DNA from: Whalleya microplaca
Taxonomy: Eukaryota; Ascomycota; Sordariomycetes; Xylariales; Xylariaceae
Direction: 5' to 3'
NCBI GenBank assembly: GCA_022497155.1
Contig: MU385713.1
Span: forward strand, 682,001 to 746,000
Length of the DNA: 64,000 bases
Positions within the stretch are counted from its first letter, which is position 1. Each line of letters begins with the position of its first letter. Below, piece after piece: positions 35,040 to 45,306 of the stretch. The position numbers and the translations under genes were made by a program. The notes beneath the pieces were generated by a model. The model was not told the origin of the DNA. It was given only the letters and a program-made list of their open reading frames with translations, and made no database searches.

Positions 35040-37676
35040 AAGCTTGTACGAACCCTTCGGTATAATATTCTAAATTTAGGAGTCTTCAAACTTATAATAA
35101 ATCACATATTCCATCTTGATTCATATAGTCAAGTCTCTGTCTTGCGTCTTTCATTGACCCGTTTGTATTGAATATACCAGACGTGATATGCCACATAATC
35201 GATATCAAGAGATCTATATAAGCAAAACTGTTCTTTCGTAATTCCAGATTCCAAAGTTAGATATTCTCACTGGCATAACAGCTCGTAGTCATTACCAGCT
35301 TTTTCAATCAGTATGCTATAATCCCGCCATTGACGGATCAAAGCTAAGGAAAGACAAGTATTTGCTAAGTGATAGTCGTATATAGGGATAATCGATAGAT
35401 ATATATATCTTATTTTCTTTTCTAATGCTTAAGCACCTTTATCCCTACGAACATGTATTTTCAATAAAGATGCATAACTAGTCTACCATCAGGTTAAGGC
35501 AAATCTAGATTTGAGCATTTATAACCAGTTCATCTAGCTAAGTAGTGAGTTTGAAATGATATTTTCCGCAACAATAAAGTAACAAAAGTCAATATACAAT
35601 TCCAAGTATTTGTAGCATCTAATGATCCAATGCGTTTATAGTGAATGTAGCATCAAACCATGAATTAAGTATATTATCTTGCTTCAGGGTTATTAAAGGA
35701 GCTAAAAATATGTTGCCTCATTGAAATTAGACTGAAATTATTGAGTCGTTCCTTAATACACGTAGACTGTCCTAACATTCATATTAGATTCAATATGGTC
35801 AACTCATGATTATATTCCGAATTTTTAAGCATGGGCTCCTATCCCGAGAAGTAAACTGGGAAGCATAACAGCGAGCTATGGGAAGGCTATATATCTCTGC
35901 AGTTGACCTCCACCTTTTGAGTGTCATGGAAGAGTTGGCAACAGTTAGGCAGATTGCTATAGGGCAAGGCTCTAGAAACATGGTGTGTGGGCTTCTATAT
36001 TTGATCCATCCTCTATTGTCATATCTACTGGAGCGTTCTAACTTAGCCGCTGGGACTTACCGGGCTGCCGGGTAAGTTGTCCTGAAATATGGCTTTACTT
36101 TTTGTGTATCGTGATACGTCCTCCGTTATATGTTGTGCGACTCATGGCGCCATAAACGATGTCTAGAACACGAGTGATGCTAAACATAGCTCGCGAGATT
36201 AATGTTGGGGGATGATTGACTATCGAATCGAATTTGACCCCCTTGCTTGGATTACACCCTAGCCCTTGGATTCTCAATTGTGCCATGTCGAATGATTCCA
36301 TTACCTAGTTGTCGACCTTAATGTGTCTGGCGATGTTTGGTTCATGGATTGGACAATCCCAAAGCATGCTTGGCTACGATCTGAAATACCCAAACAAGCG
36401 GGCTCAATATAGGGAGATGGATTCATATACACCTTCCTACTATGAACACCTTTGGCCTATACCGGCTCTAATCCGGCCATTGTTTTTGATCTCCGTGTCC
36501 ATAGCTAGTGAATCACTACCAATATTTTAATTCCTAGGATCAGTATTTCCGCTTGGACCTGCATCCGGAGTATTTCCTATCGTGACTGCAGGTCAGTGGC
36601 CCATTCGAGGATATATATATCGTAATGGTAGCTGGTAAGATCTACCCAGTGTGTAAGTAATGTCCCAGCCGCATGGGACGGTCCGATCTACCGGTATTCA
36701 GTGTGTCTTGACCGTCAGCAATATTGGTGTTAGGGTGTATGCAATGCCAAGTCTTACAAACCGATTACCTGAAGCAAGGGAATAGTTAGAGGTACAGAAT
36801 TCCCCTTTCGTGCAAGTAAGTGGTGAATAAACCGACTCCTTGGGGCAGTCGCTAGGTCATCATCTCGGAGCGTGTTGATCGAAGGCAATTAAGCATCAAC
36901 CGTGCCAAGATTATCTTGTGGTTTATCAGCTTGTAGTAATATTGGCTTCCCATGCATAAATCGAAGCGACGGTGAGATTAGGAAACGAGCAGCTTGTTAT
37001 CTTTACCAACGAGTTAAGTAGCTGACTGTTGGGTGTAATGCTTTGGTACTCTAAAGCTTTATACCAATTGCTATATGATGTGAAGCTATTAACTACACGA
37101 TACAATCTGATCGACAGGATAATAAGTGCATGGAACAAATTAGCTATTGCATGTACAAGTTTCATTACTGTATTACACCTTGGTCGATGACGTGACAAGC
37201 TGAGGTGACACAACATAACCTTGCACAAGCAAACGGTCCGCAAAGGTAAAAGTTGTGTCGAGCATCAAGTAACCACCTACATTACTGTTTAACAGTCAAG
37301 CGATATCCTGTATCTCGTAGGCGAGTATAATTTTACCAAGTGTTTGATTGGCTTATTTCCTATCCCCTTGGCGGACTGTATACTGAAGTGAATACATAGT
37401 AGTGTTAAAACAACATAACATGGGATGAATGTGGTGTGGTTCATGAGTAGCTCCACTGACCCTTGAGCTGTGAACAGACTTATTATTAGCCTAGGCAAGA
37501 TCTGTTCCTCGGGACCCTTCACTAACAAAGCCAGAGGCGGGAACTGATAAGGAATTAACATCCTTGACCCTGGACAAGCCTTGCGTGCCAATGGTTGACG
37601 CCGTTGACAACGACTCGTGCGACAATAATGTATACAAGTACACGTAGACATTGAAGTGTCAATGAAAGGAGTCTAA

Positions 37677-37964
37677 GGCGACTTCACTGCTGAGCACCTC
37701 GGATCTTGCTTTAAGCAAGTCGATGCCGCAGGTCTGGTGGTTCTGGATGACCCAACATTACTGATGCATGCATTGGAAGTTTTCAATGAAACTAGAATAC
37801 TGGAGGGCGTTCCTTATCGTGGTCCTTCTTTCGGATCTTGACAAACCCGTTTTGCTGTCTTTAAGGGGTATTTCTCTGGGCAGACGTGGGGTTCTTATCT
37901 ACTACATGCACTCGGTTACGCCAACATAGGCGTAGTGGGCCTCCCGTCCGACTTGTGGGTTTGA
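37677..37964 (+). pseudogene. Possible coding remnant, function unknown
   Basis: A frame of 95 codons interrupted once by TGA at 37839-37841 gives protein-like sequence on both sides (before it EGVPYRGPSFGS, after it GYFSGQTWGSYLLHALGYAN). Local GC is higher than the flanks. No start codon, splice context or known family was recognised, and open runs of 54 and 40 codons can occur by chance. It may be a fragment of a decayed gene. Confidence 0.22.
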
Positions 37965-39361
37965 TTTTCTTCTTTCGGTAATCGTATTGTTATATACGTA
38001 TGTACTTAAGAGCCAGAGACGTTGGTTTCACAATACATAGGTTAGGTAGCGAATGATCTGTTGGTGTGATACTGCCATACCAGGTATTATGTGAGGAGTT
38101 GGCAACCTCTCGCGAGTAGAGCTGACGTGCGAGTAGTAGAATTGACGCCTTAACGCGCAATGGCGCCATGCAGACAACCCTGCTGCAGACTGTCTCGTGG
38201 CCTGCGCCCATAGATGGCATACTCCAGTATTCCTGGTACGGGAAAGCACATTCATCCAAGAGCTATGCAGATAAAAGCAAAAAGTAATCCCTAACGAGTA
38301 AATACCGATGAGACCCTACAATGCGCATGTTTAGGGCTACCAAGCTTTAGTCTTGAGCATCGAACGCACTCTAACCTGGGTACTCGCGTTCCGTACCTTG
38401 TAGATATTCGTGAATTCCCTGTCCGATTCCTATAATACTATACCAACGACAAGTCGCTTGTAAAGTAGCTAGTTCAAGGTTCTTACTGCGTAAGTAGATG
38501 AGTGGAGTTACTAAGCAAACTAATCTCGTTCGGCCTAGCTTTGGTTTTACATGCCGAAAATCCTACCATAGCATTTAAGTATTGCGATTGCGAATATTGT
38601 CACGAATATGTTAATTAATTGGGAACCCATGATCCAATGCGATTCAGTCTCTTCTATGTATTATCCCCTTCACACCCCGTTCCACAAAACGCGCAAACCT
38701 GCCAAACATCGGCCAAATACCCCAATATCAGTCTCCCCCCCACCTCCCGAGACGTCCAAGACATGCCGAGTATCAATGGGCCATCCTGTTATCAGATATG
38801 AGGTCTCCTGGTGGCACAGGCCCCTAGGAGATTTCGTTGGAAGGGACGGAAACTTGCAGATTAATTTAGGCGTCTTGTATGGCGAAGGTTCATTGGGTCT
38901 CTCCAGTCATGGCTGAGGGCGCGAACAGACACTCGGCTACCCATGCTGATAATAACAATGGAAGCCATCCTCATATGGAAGTCCAGTAAGGGCTGTTGTT
39001 AGTGTGCATGGCCGTGATACCCGGGTGCCGAGACCCTTCATGCGGATGGTATAGTACATAGTAGGTACGATAGCCCGAACGAGAAGGTAACAAACATATC
39101 AACGCCTCTGAGTTTAGGCACTTGCCACCTGGTGCAAACAACCCGCTTATACTCACTTAAAATCATGTTAGATCTTTGTTGTACAAAGTGGAGCATATGT
39201 GATAAGGTCTACCAGTCACTCGAACCTTGTATCAGACTATGTCACCTATGCACGTATAAAGACATAGTTTGGGCCGTGCAGGGCCATCCACCTCCATCTG
39301 TCATCTTTCTATTAAGCGGATGGTATTTCAACCTAGGTGATACCAAGCACCATCGGTAAAC

Positions 39362-42308
39362 ATGTCGGACGCTATCGAGGTGGAAAAGACGATCGCTTCC
39401 CAGGGGGTTGCCGAGAAGACCGGCTCTGACGGCTACCGCGACAGCGACGTTGAGTACCCCAGCGATGCTAAAGTCGAAACGTACGTCCTAATATCAAATC
39501 TTCGCTATTCTGGACAGGGTAGCGTCTTGAATTAACATTCAGGCTTCTAGAGATCTCAATGTCACAGAGAATGACTTGGCCGAGGCTAAGGAGCTGGCGA
39601 GTGGGATGAGCCTCGAGGAGGTTCGACCGATGATTGAGAGGGTACTTATCATCCACGAGAACGATCCGAATTTCCCCTACAGCATCATCGAGCGCATCAA
39701 GGCGTTCTTAGGTAGGCGCTTCGTGATATCGTGTACAGGAAAGCCGAGGACTCGCTGAACTAATCTCTTCATTAGACAATGATGCAATCTTTCAGGACCC
39801 CGAGAAACACGCAGCTCTGATCGAGGAGATGAAACTCGAGGCTGCGTTGATCACCGTCAACAGTCCCTACGCGGAGGTGCGCGCTGTTGTCGACAACCAC
39901 GATGATGTGAACATGCCCTGCGGTACCATTCGGGCCTGGGCCATCGGCATGGGATTCTCGGTGCTGCTTGCTTTCATCAACCAGCTCTTCTCCATTCGAC
40001 AGCCCGCAATCACTGTCCAGGCAAATGTGGTCCAACTGTTGGCCTACCCTCTTGGAAAACTGGCCGAGAAGACGCTTCCTGATGTTGGCTTTACTCTCTG
40101 GGGCACTCGACACAGCCTGAATCCGGGTATCTTCTCAAAGAAGGAGCATATGCTGATTACTATCATGGCAAATGTCTCGGTGAACTACCCGTACACTAAC
40201 AACATCATCTGGGTGCAGTATCTACCGTCGTACTTCAACCAAAGCTACGCTGGCCAGTTCTCGTACCAGATCATCCTCGGCCTTGCCACCAATTTTATTG
40301 GCTACGGCATGGCTGGCATTGTTCGACGATTCCTGGTCTACCCATCGTACTGCGTGTGGCCTGCATCTCTAGTCACTATTGCTCTTAACGCAGCTTTCCA
40401 CAACGACAGAAATATCCCCGTCGAGAGCCCATTTGGCAAGATATTCACCATCTCACGTGTCAAGTTCTTCGCGGCGACGTTCGCGGCCATGTTCGTGTAC
40501 TTCTGGTTCCCCAACTTTATCTTCACAGCTTTGAGTGTATTCAGCTGGATGACATGGATCGCGCCCACCAATCTGAACCTGAGCACCATCACGGGCTTCA
40601 ACAACGGTCTAGGCATCAACCCATTGCCGACGTGGGATTGGAATACTTTGCTGTTCGACTCGACGGACCCCCTCAGTGAGTTCCATTCAGAATCGTTCAT
40701 GTACCCTTTCTTGTTCCAGGAGCAGGAATCTCCCAACGAGATGAATTCGGGAATTGGGAGCCCCTTATACATGCCATAGAGTTCCTGATTACTAGCAAAA
40801 CTGTCCGAAAGGAGCAGATACTGACTTAGGTGCTGTAGTGATTCCATTCTTCTCGACCTTCAACAAGTTCATCGGCGCCTGTATCTCGGCTTGCATCATC
40901 GCTGCCATTTGGTACACTAACACCTGGAACACGGGATACCTGCCGATCAACTCGAACCGCGTCTTCGACAACACGGGCGGGATTTACAACGTAACTAACG
41001 CCGTGGATGATCGTGGACTTTTCGACCCCGTCAAGTACGAGAACTACTCTTTCCCCTTCCTGGCCGCCGGTAATCTCGTCGTGTACTTGTTCTTCTTCGG
41101 CATCTACGCGGCTACCGTCTCGTATGCTTACCTCTACCACCGCCATGAGATCGCTTTGGGGTTCAAGAACCTCTTCAATAGCTTTCGCAAGAACAAGGAC
41201 AGTGAAGTCGGCCGGTACCAGGATGTCCACAACCGGCTTATGTCGAAGTAGTATGTATATTTCAGACTCCATTTCATCCTATTTCTGCTTGCGTGGATAC
41301 ACCTACTAACTCCAGATTGTGTGCAGTCTCGAGGTTCCTGAGTGGTGGTACACGCTGGTGCTCCTGGTCGCGATCGCGTTCGGATGTGCGGGGATCGCAC
41401 ACTGGGAGACGTACACGAGCCCGGGAGTCGTGTTTTACGGGCTAGCGCTGTGCGCGATTTTCATCATCCCGATCGGGATGATCAAGGCGATGACAGGAGT
41501 GGAGGTAACGCTGAACGTGCTGGCCGAGTTCATCGGCGGATCGTGGGTGGCTGGCAACGCGCTGGCGATGAACTTCTTCAAGTCGTTCGGCTACGTGACG
41601 TGCGCGCACGCCGTCTCGTTCTCCAACGACCTCAAGCTCGCCCACTACGTCAAGATCCCGCCCCGCCAGACCTTCTCCTCCCAGATGGTCGGCACCCTCA
41701 TCTCCACCTTCGTCTCCGTCGGCGTCCTCAACTTCCAGATGAACCAGATCCCCGGCGTCTGCACCGTCAACGCCCCCAACCGCTTCACCTGCCCGGGCAT
41801 CAACACCTTCTTCACGGCCTCGGTGCTCTGGGGCACCGTGGGCCCCATCAAGGTCTTCGGACGGGGCGGCATGTACACGTGGCTGCTGGCAGGCTTCCCG
41901 ATCGGGTTCGTGGTGCCGTTCATATTCTACTACATGAACAAGCGGTTCAAGAAGACGTGGATGCGACAGATGCACCCCGTGGCCATGTTCTACGGCGCCC
42001 TGTCGTGGGCGCCCTACAACATGTCGTACATCTGGCCGGCGGTGCCCATCGCGTGGTACTCGTGGGTCTACCTGAAGAAGCGGTACCTGGCCTTCTGGTC
42101 CAAGTACAACTTCGTGCTGTCCGCGTCCTTCAGCTGTGCCATCGCTGTCGCTGCCATCATCATCTTCTTTTCGCTGCAATGGTCCGAGATCACGATCGAT
42201 TGGTGGGGCAACAGCGTCACAGCCCAGGGCTGCGAGGATACCGCCTGTGTATTGTACGAGACCGCTGAGGGCGAGTACTTTGGCCCGCGGATCGGCGAAT
42301 TTCATTAG
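39362..42308 (+). CDS. Small oligopeptide transporter, OPT family
   Basis: A proton-coupled plasma-membrane importer of small peptides, with about 14-16 hydrophobic segments. Exons are 39362-39480, 39551-39711, 39776-40675, 40839-41250 and 41327-42308, giving 857 residues. An alternative acceptor for exon 4 at 40830 stays in frame and adds three residues. The acidic cytosolic N-terminus (~150 residues) is typical. The OPT hallmark NPGxFxxKEH appears as NPGIFSKKEHMLITIMANVS. Other family landmarks are NTWNTGYLPINSNRVFDN, PEWWYTLVLL, and NVLAEFIGGSWVAGNALAMN followed by FFKSFGY. The last exon is much richer in GC than the others. Its 3' end faces the subtilase pseudogene across 437 bases. An extracellular protease beside a peptide importer makes functional sense, and peptide uptake is the best-supported role over siderophore or glutathione transport. 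Confidence 0.93.
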
Positions 42309-42745
42309 GAGCGCGGCGTTGCCTGGCTAGGTAGGTAATGGAACTCTTGTTCTCCAGGATCAGTCATGCTTTTGAGCCTGGAGTTGTTAAATAGGGATCT
42401 CGATATGACCTCTGAATTGACTTGCTTTAAAAATCCATGCTGCTTGTCAGCATCGCTCATGTCTGTATGTGTTGCCTTTGTTATCCGACATATGTCACTA
42501 TTACCAATTGGCGCCATTTGCGACGAACATCATCTCAGTCGAATGGACCAATTTAGCGTCGATGAAACACATCGACCTGTTTGTCGTGTCTTCATAAGCC
42601 AGCATGGTATGTACGGCAATGCAAATCATTATGTATTACTGTCTATTACTACTCGCAGTGTATTAGGATTATCGTTTGGTCGAGAAACAAGACATGCAAT
42701 ACTCATCGCCCGAACCCTCCAGGATGAAGAGCTTACGATGGAAGT
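42309..42745. other. Short convergent intergenic region
   Basis: Between the 3' ends of the OPT transporter and the subtilase pseudogene. A 143-codon + strand frame from 42366 runs antisense into the protease end; it has no family features. Confidence 0.5.
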
Positions 42746-44310
42746 CTACTTCGCAAAGATTCCAAATAGACTTCGAGATCGAGATGCCTGGCTGTGAGAT
42801 CCCTGGCTTGTTACCGCCTTCCAGAGTCCGGAGGTGCTTTCATTATTGCCGTTGAAACCTAACAAGTTCGCGGCTCCCTGAGGATCGTTAACTTCTCCAG
42901 CGATTGCTAGATCCTTCAGTAACTTCACGGTTTTTTCAGGTGTGTCCGTTTCGCCGGGGTAGAGACTCTTCAGGTACAAGATTATGCCAGCAATATGGGG
43001 TACGGCCATGCTCGTGCCATCGAGGTCTGTTACCGCGTCATCATCCTCATTCTAAGCGGATACGACGTTTTCCCCCGGTGCAAAGATGTCGACCAATTCG
43101 CCCCAGTTGCTGAAAGCGGAGCGCGTGTTTTCTTCGTCGATAGACCCGACGGTGACAGCTTCGGGTGCAGAAGCCGGAGAATACCCCGCTGCAGTTTCGT
43201 TCTGATTTCCAGCGGCAGCAATAGTTAACACACCATTGTTATACGCCTGCTTGACTGCTTCATTTACGGCCTCAGCTGTGCTGGCAGTCAAGGAGATGTT
43301 TATGACGGTCACAGCTTCACGCTTTTCTTCTGTGATGTTCTTGTATGCCCAAGTGTAGCCGTCGAGCAAATCTGCTGTGCTGCCAAAACCATTGTTGAGG
43401 ACCTTGACGGCAATAATCTTGGCCTTTTTGGCAACGCCGCTGTAAATACGGGTATTAGCATTGAAATCTTAGAAACTCAAGGACGACGAGTCGAAAAATA
43501 GGAATCCCGTGACTTGGGACGAGTTGAAAGATGTACAGTGTTATGAAAGTTTGCGGCTCGCTTACTACTGAACTCCACCGATGGTGCCGGAGACATGCGT
43601 TCTATGTCCCATGTCGTCCACGGTATCGGTCTCTCCGAAGACGCTGTAACCAAATGAGGCACGGCCTTGAAACTCGCTGTGCGTAGTCCGCACGCCGGTG
43701 TCGAGGACATAGGCGTATGTACCCTCGCCGGCCTTCGAGTCATATACATAGTCCGTGTGGTTTGAATCCTTGTGAGAGATTTTCCTGAGGCCCCAGACGG
43801 CGTCCGCCTGACTGATTGTGACCTCGGGCGTTATGACCCTGTTGGGTTCGATGAACTGCACTTCCTCGCGGTCGCTGACCTGAGCGGCAGTACCTTCGTC
43901 TAAAAAGCTGGAATAGGCGTTCCAGGAGCCGATGTTCCAATGTTTGTTGAGTCCTGCCGGAAGCGCATCGCTTCGAGTATTCAAGCTGGTGGCCCATTGC
44001 ATGTCTGCATTAGAGTTGTGTTTAGTATCTCCCCAATGAGGATTTATCTCGGTGGGAAGCGAGGAAGGAGAACGTTTCAGGATTCCAGACACGATGTCTA
44101 TCCACGAGGCAGAATTAAAGGAACAAGCATAGGCTTACGTCGTTTGACGATGGAAGCATCTAAGCCGCCTTTTAAAGTGATAATATATTCGTTGGGGACG
44201 ACACCGAAGGCACTCTGTTCGAGACGCCCAGAGGGGACTGAAGAGCGTGCAGATACAAGGCTTATTAGAGCCGAGAGCCCCAACAGAGCTCGTTCGTTTA
44301 CTCCCAGCAT
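42746..44310 (-). pseudogene. Secreted subtilase (S8, proteinase K-like), broken by a stop
   Basis: A secreted serine-protease gene with exons 44139-44310, 43566-44004 and 42746-43439; the frame would span 434 codons. Parts in order are a signal peptide (hydrophobic LLGLSALISLVSA), an I9 inhibitor propeptide (~35-112, with HMQWATSL and VQFIEPN) and the S8 catalytic domain. Asp159 (YVLDTGV) and His191 are present. The normally invariant GHGTH reads GHRTH (Gly192 to Arg). An in-frame TAG at 43052-43054 (codon 333) stands where the family usually has Trp and cuts off the catalytic Ser region. The GTSMAVPHIAG motif (Ser ~347) is intact downstream in the same frame. All splice sites look good, so decay seems recent. 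A sequencing error is the main alternative for the TAG, but the Gly-to-Arg change argues independently for loss of function. Confidence 0.85.
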
Positions 44311-45306
44311 AATAGCAATGAAAGAGTGCAGAAGTTGACCCGACGGAGAGAGTGCAGGCGACTCTCAAGGATGAGTCCGTATAAAATATGGAGAAAGACC
44401 GAAGCGAGTGAGATAGTTGGTACTGAGCAACTAAAGTATATGATAATATGATGGTTGATGGATGGTGATTGTTAAAGTGCGGGAAAGGAAACGAGGAGAT
44501 ACGGAGAACATGGATGGGATTTGGATACCCACCCTGTTGGGAACCACGACACGCTTATGATCTAGGGCAAGAGTGAGATGATTAATTGGCATGCTCGCTA
44601 GATTCAAACTACCGAAAGGCAGCCATCACCGTCTACCTCGCCTTTGTACTTGCCTCACCCCTGAATAGGGAACACTCAAACTGAAAGGAATCTATAGAAC
44701 TATACGGAGGGAAGAAAGCTACTTCTGTATACCTATTAAACTTAATTGAGGTATGACAATGTAGATGGTAGTATCACTGGATCGCGGTTGCTCTTGGTTC
44801 AATGGGTCATCTTTGGATGAACAAGGGCATCTTGAATGAAAGGAGTTATCCTGACATATGCCGTGGAACCACCGACTGGCGATCATTAAGGTTGACAGGT
44901 TGACAGCTAGGCAAGCAGTACCTACTAGGTAGCGAGAATATCAAAAGGGGGAAAACCACGAAAAGTCAAGTATTTCACATACCTCACCGATAGGAGGAAC
45001 TAGGTGCATTGAAAGACGGTGGATATGTATTAGAAGACATCATAGTTCTCTCTAAGTTTATAATATGATCTAAAAGCGCTTATACATCGCTGAATTATCT
45101 ATGCCTGAACACTCGTAAATGTTACATCCTTCAAGACGCCTCGTAAGGTGATCGTTGGCAACCTGCTTTAACCGTTTCCAAGCCCCTTAAGCAGCAAGGC
45201 TTAGCTGAATAAACGCATTCTATATGAGTTGCGAACAGCATTAGTACACCTTAAAGTCAAAGGATACGAAATAGCGGCATCGACGCCCCTAACTCCCACA
45301 CAACCC
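44311..45306. other. Intergenic region, no gene seen
   Basis: Lies upstream of the subtilase pseudogene and downstream of the splicing-factor gene, both on the minus strand. No supported coding sequence. It should contain the former protease promoter. Confidence 0.5.

Larger units (their letters stand above)
33737..39361. other. 5.6 kb AT-rich gene-poor region
   Basis: No intact gene was found. It includes repeat copy B (34873-35039) and a coding-like remnant at 37677-37964. Other small open frames, such as 36309-36530 (+), 37289-37651 (-) and 38608-38916 (+), show no recognisable motifs. The last few hundred bases presumably contain the OPT transporter promoter. Confidence 0.5.

Noticed and set aside
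41342..42305. Long frames on both strands (308 and 287 codons) overlapping OPT exon 5
   Set aside because: Frame-shifted shadows of the GC-rich OPT exon with His/Arg/Gly-biased translation.
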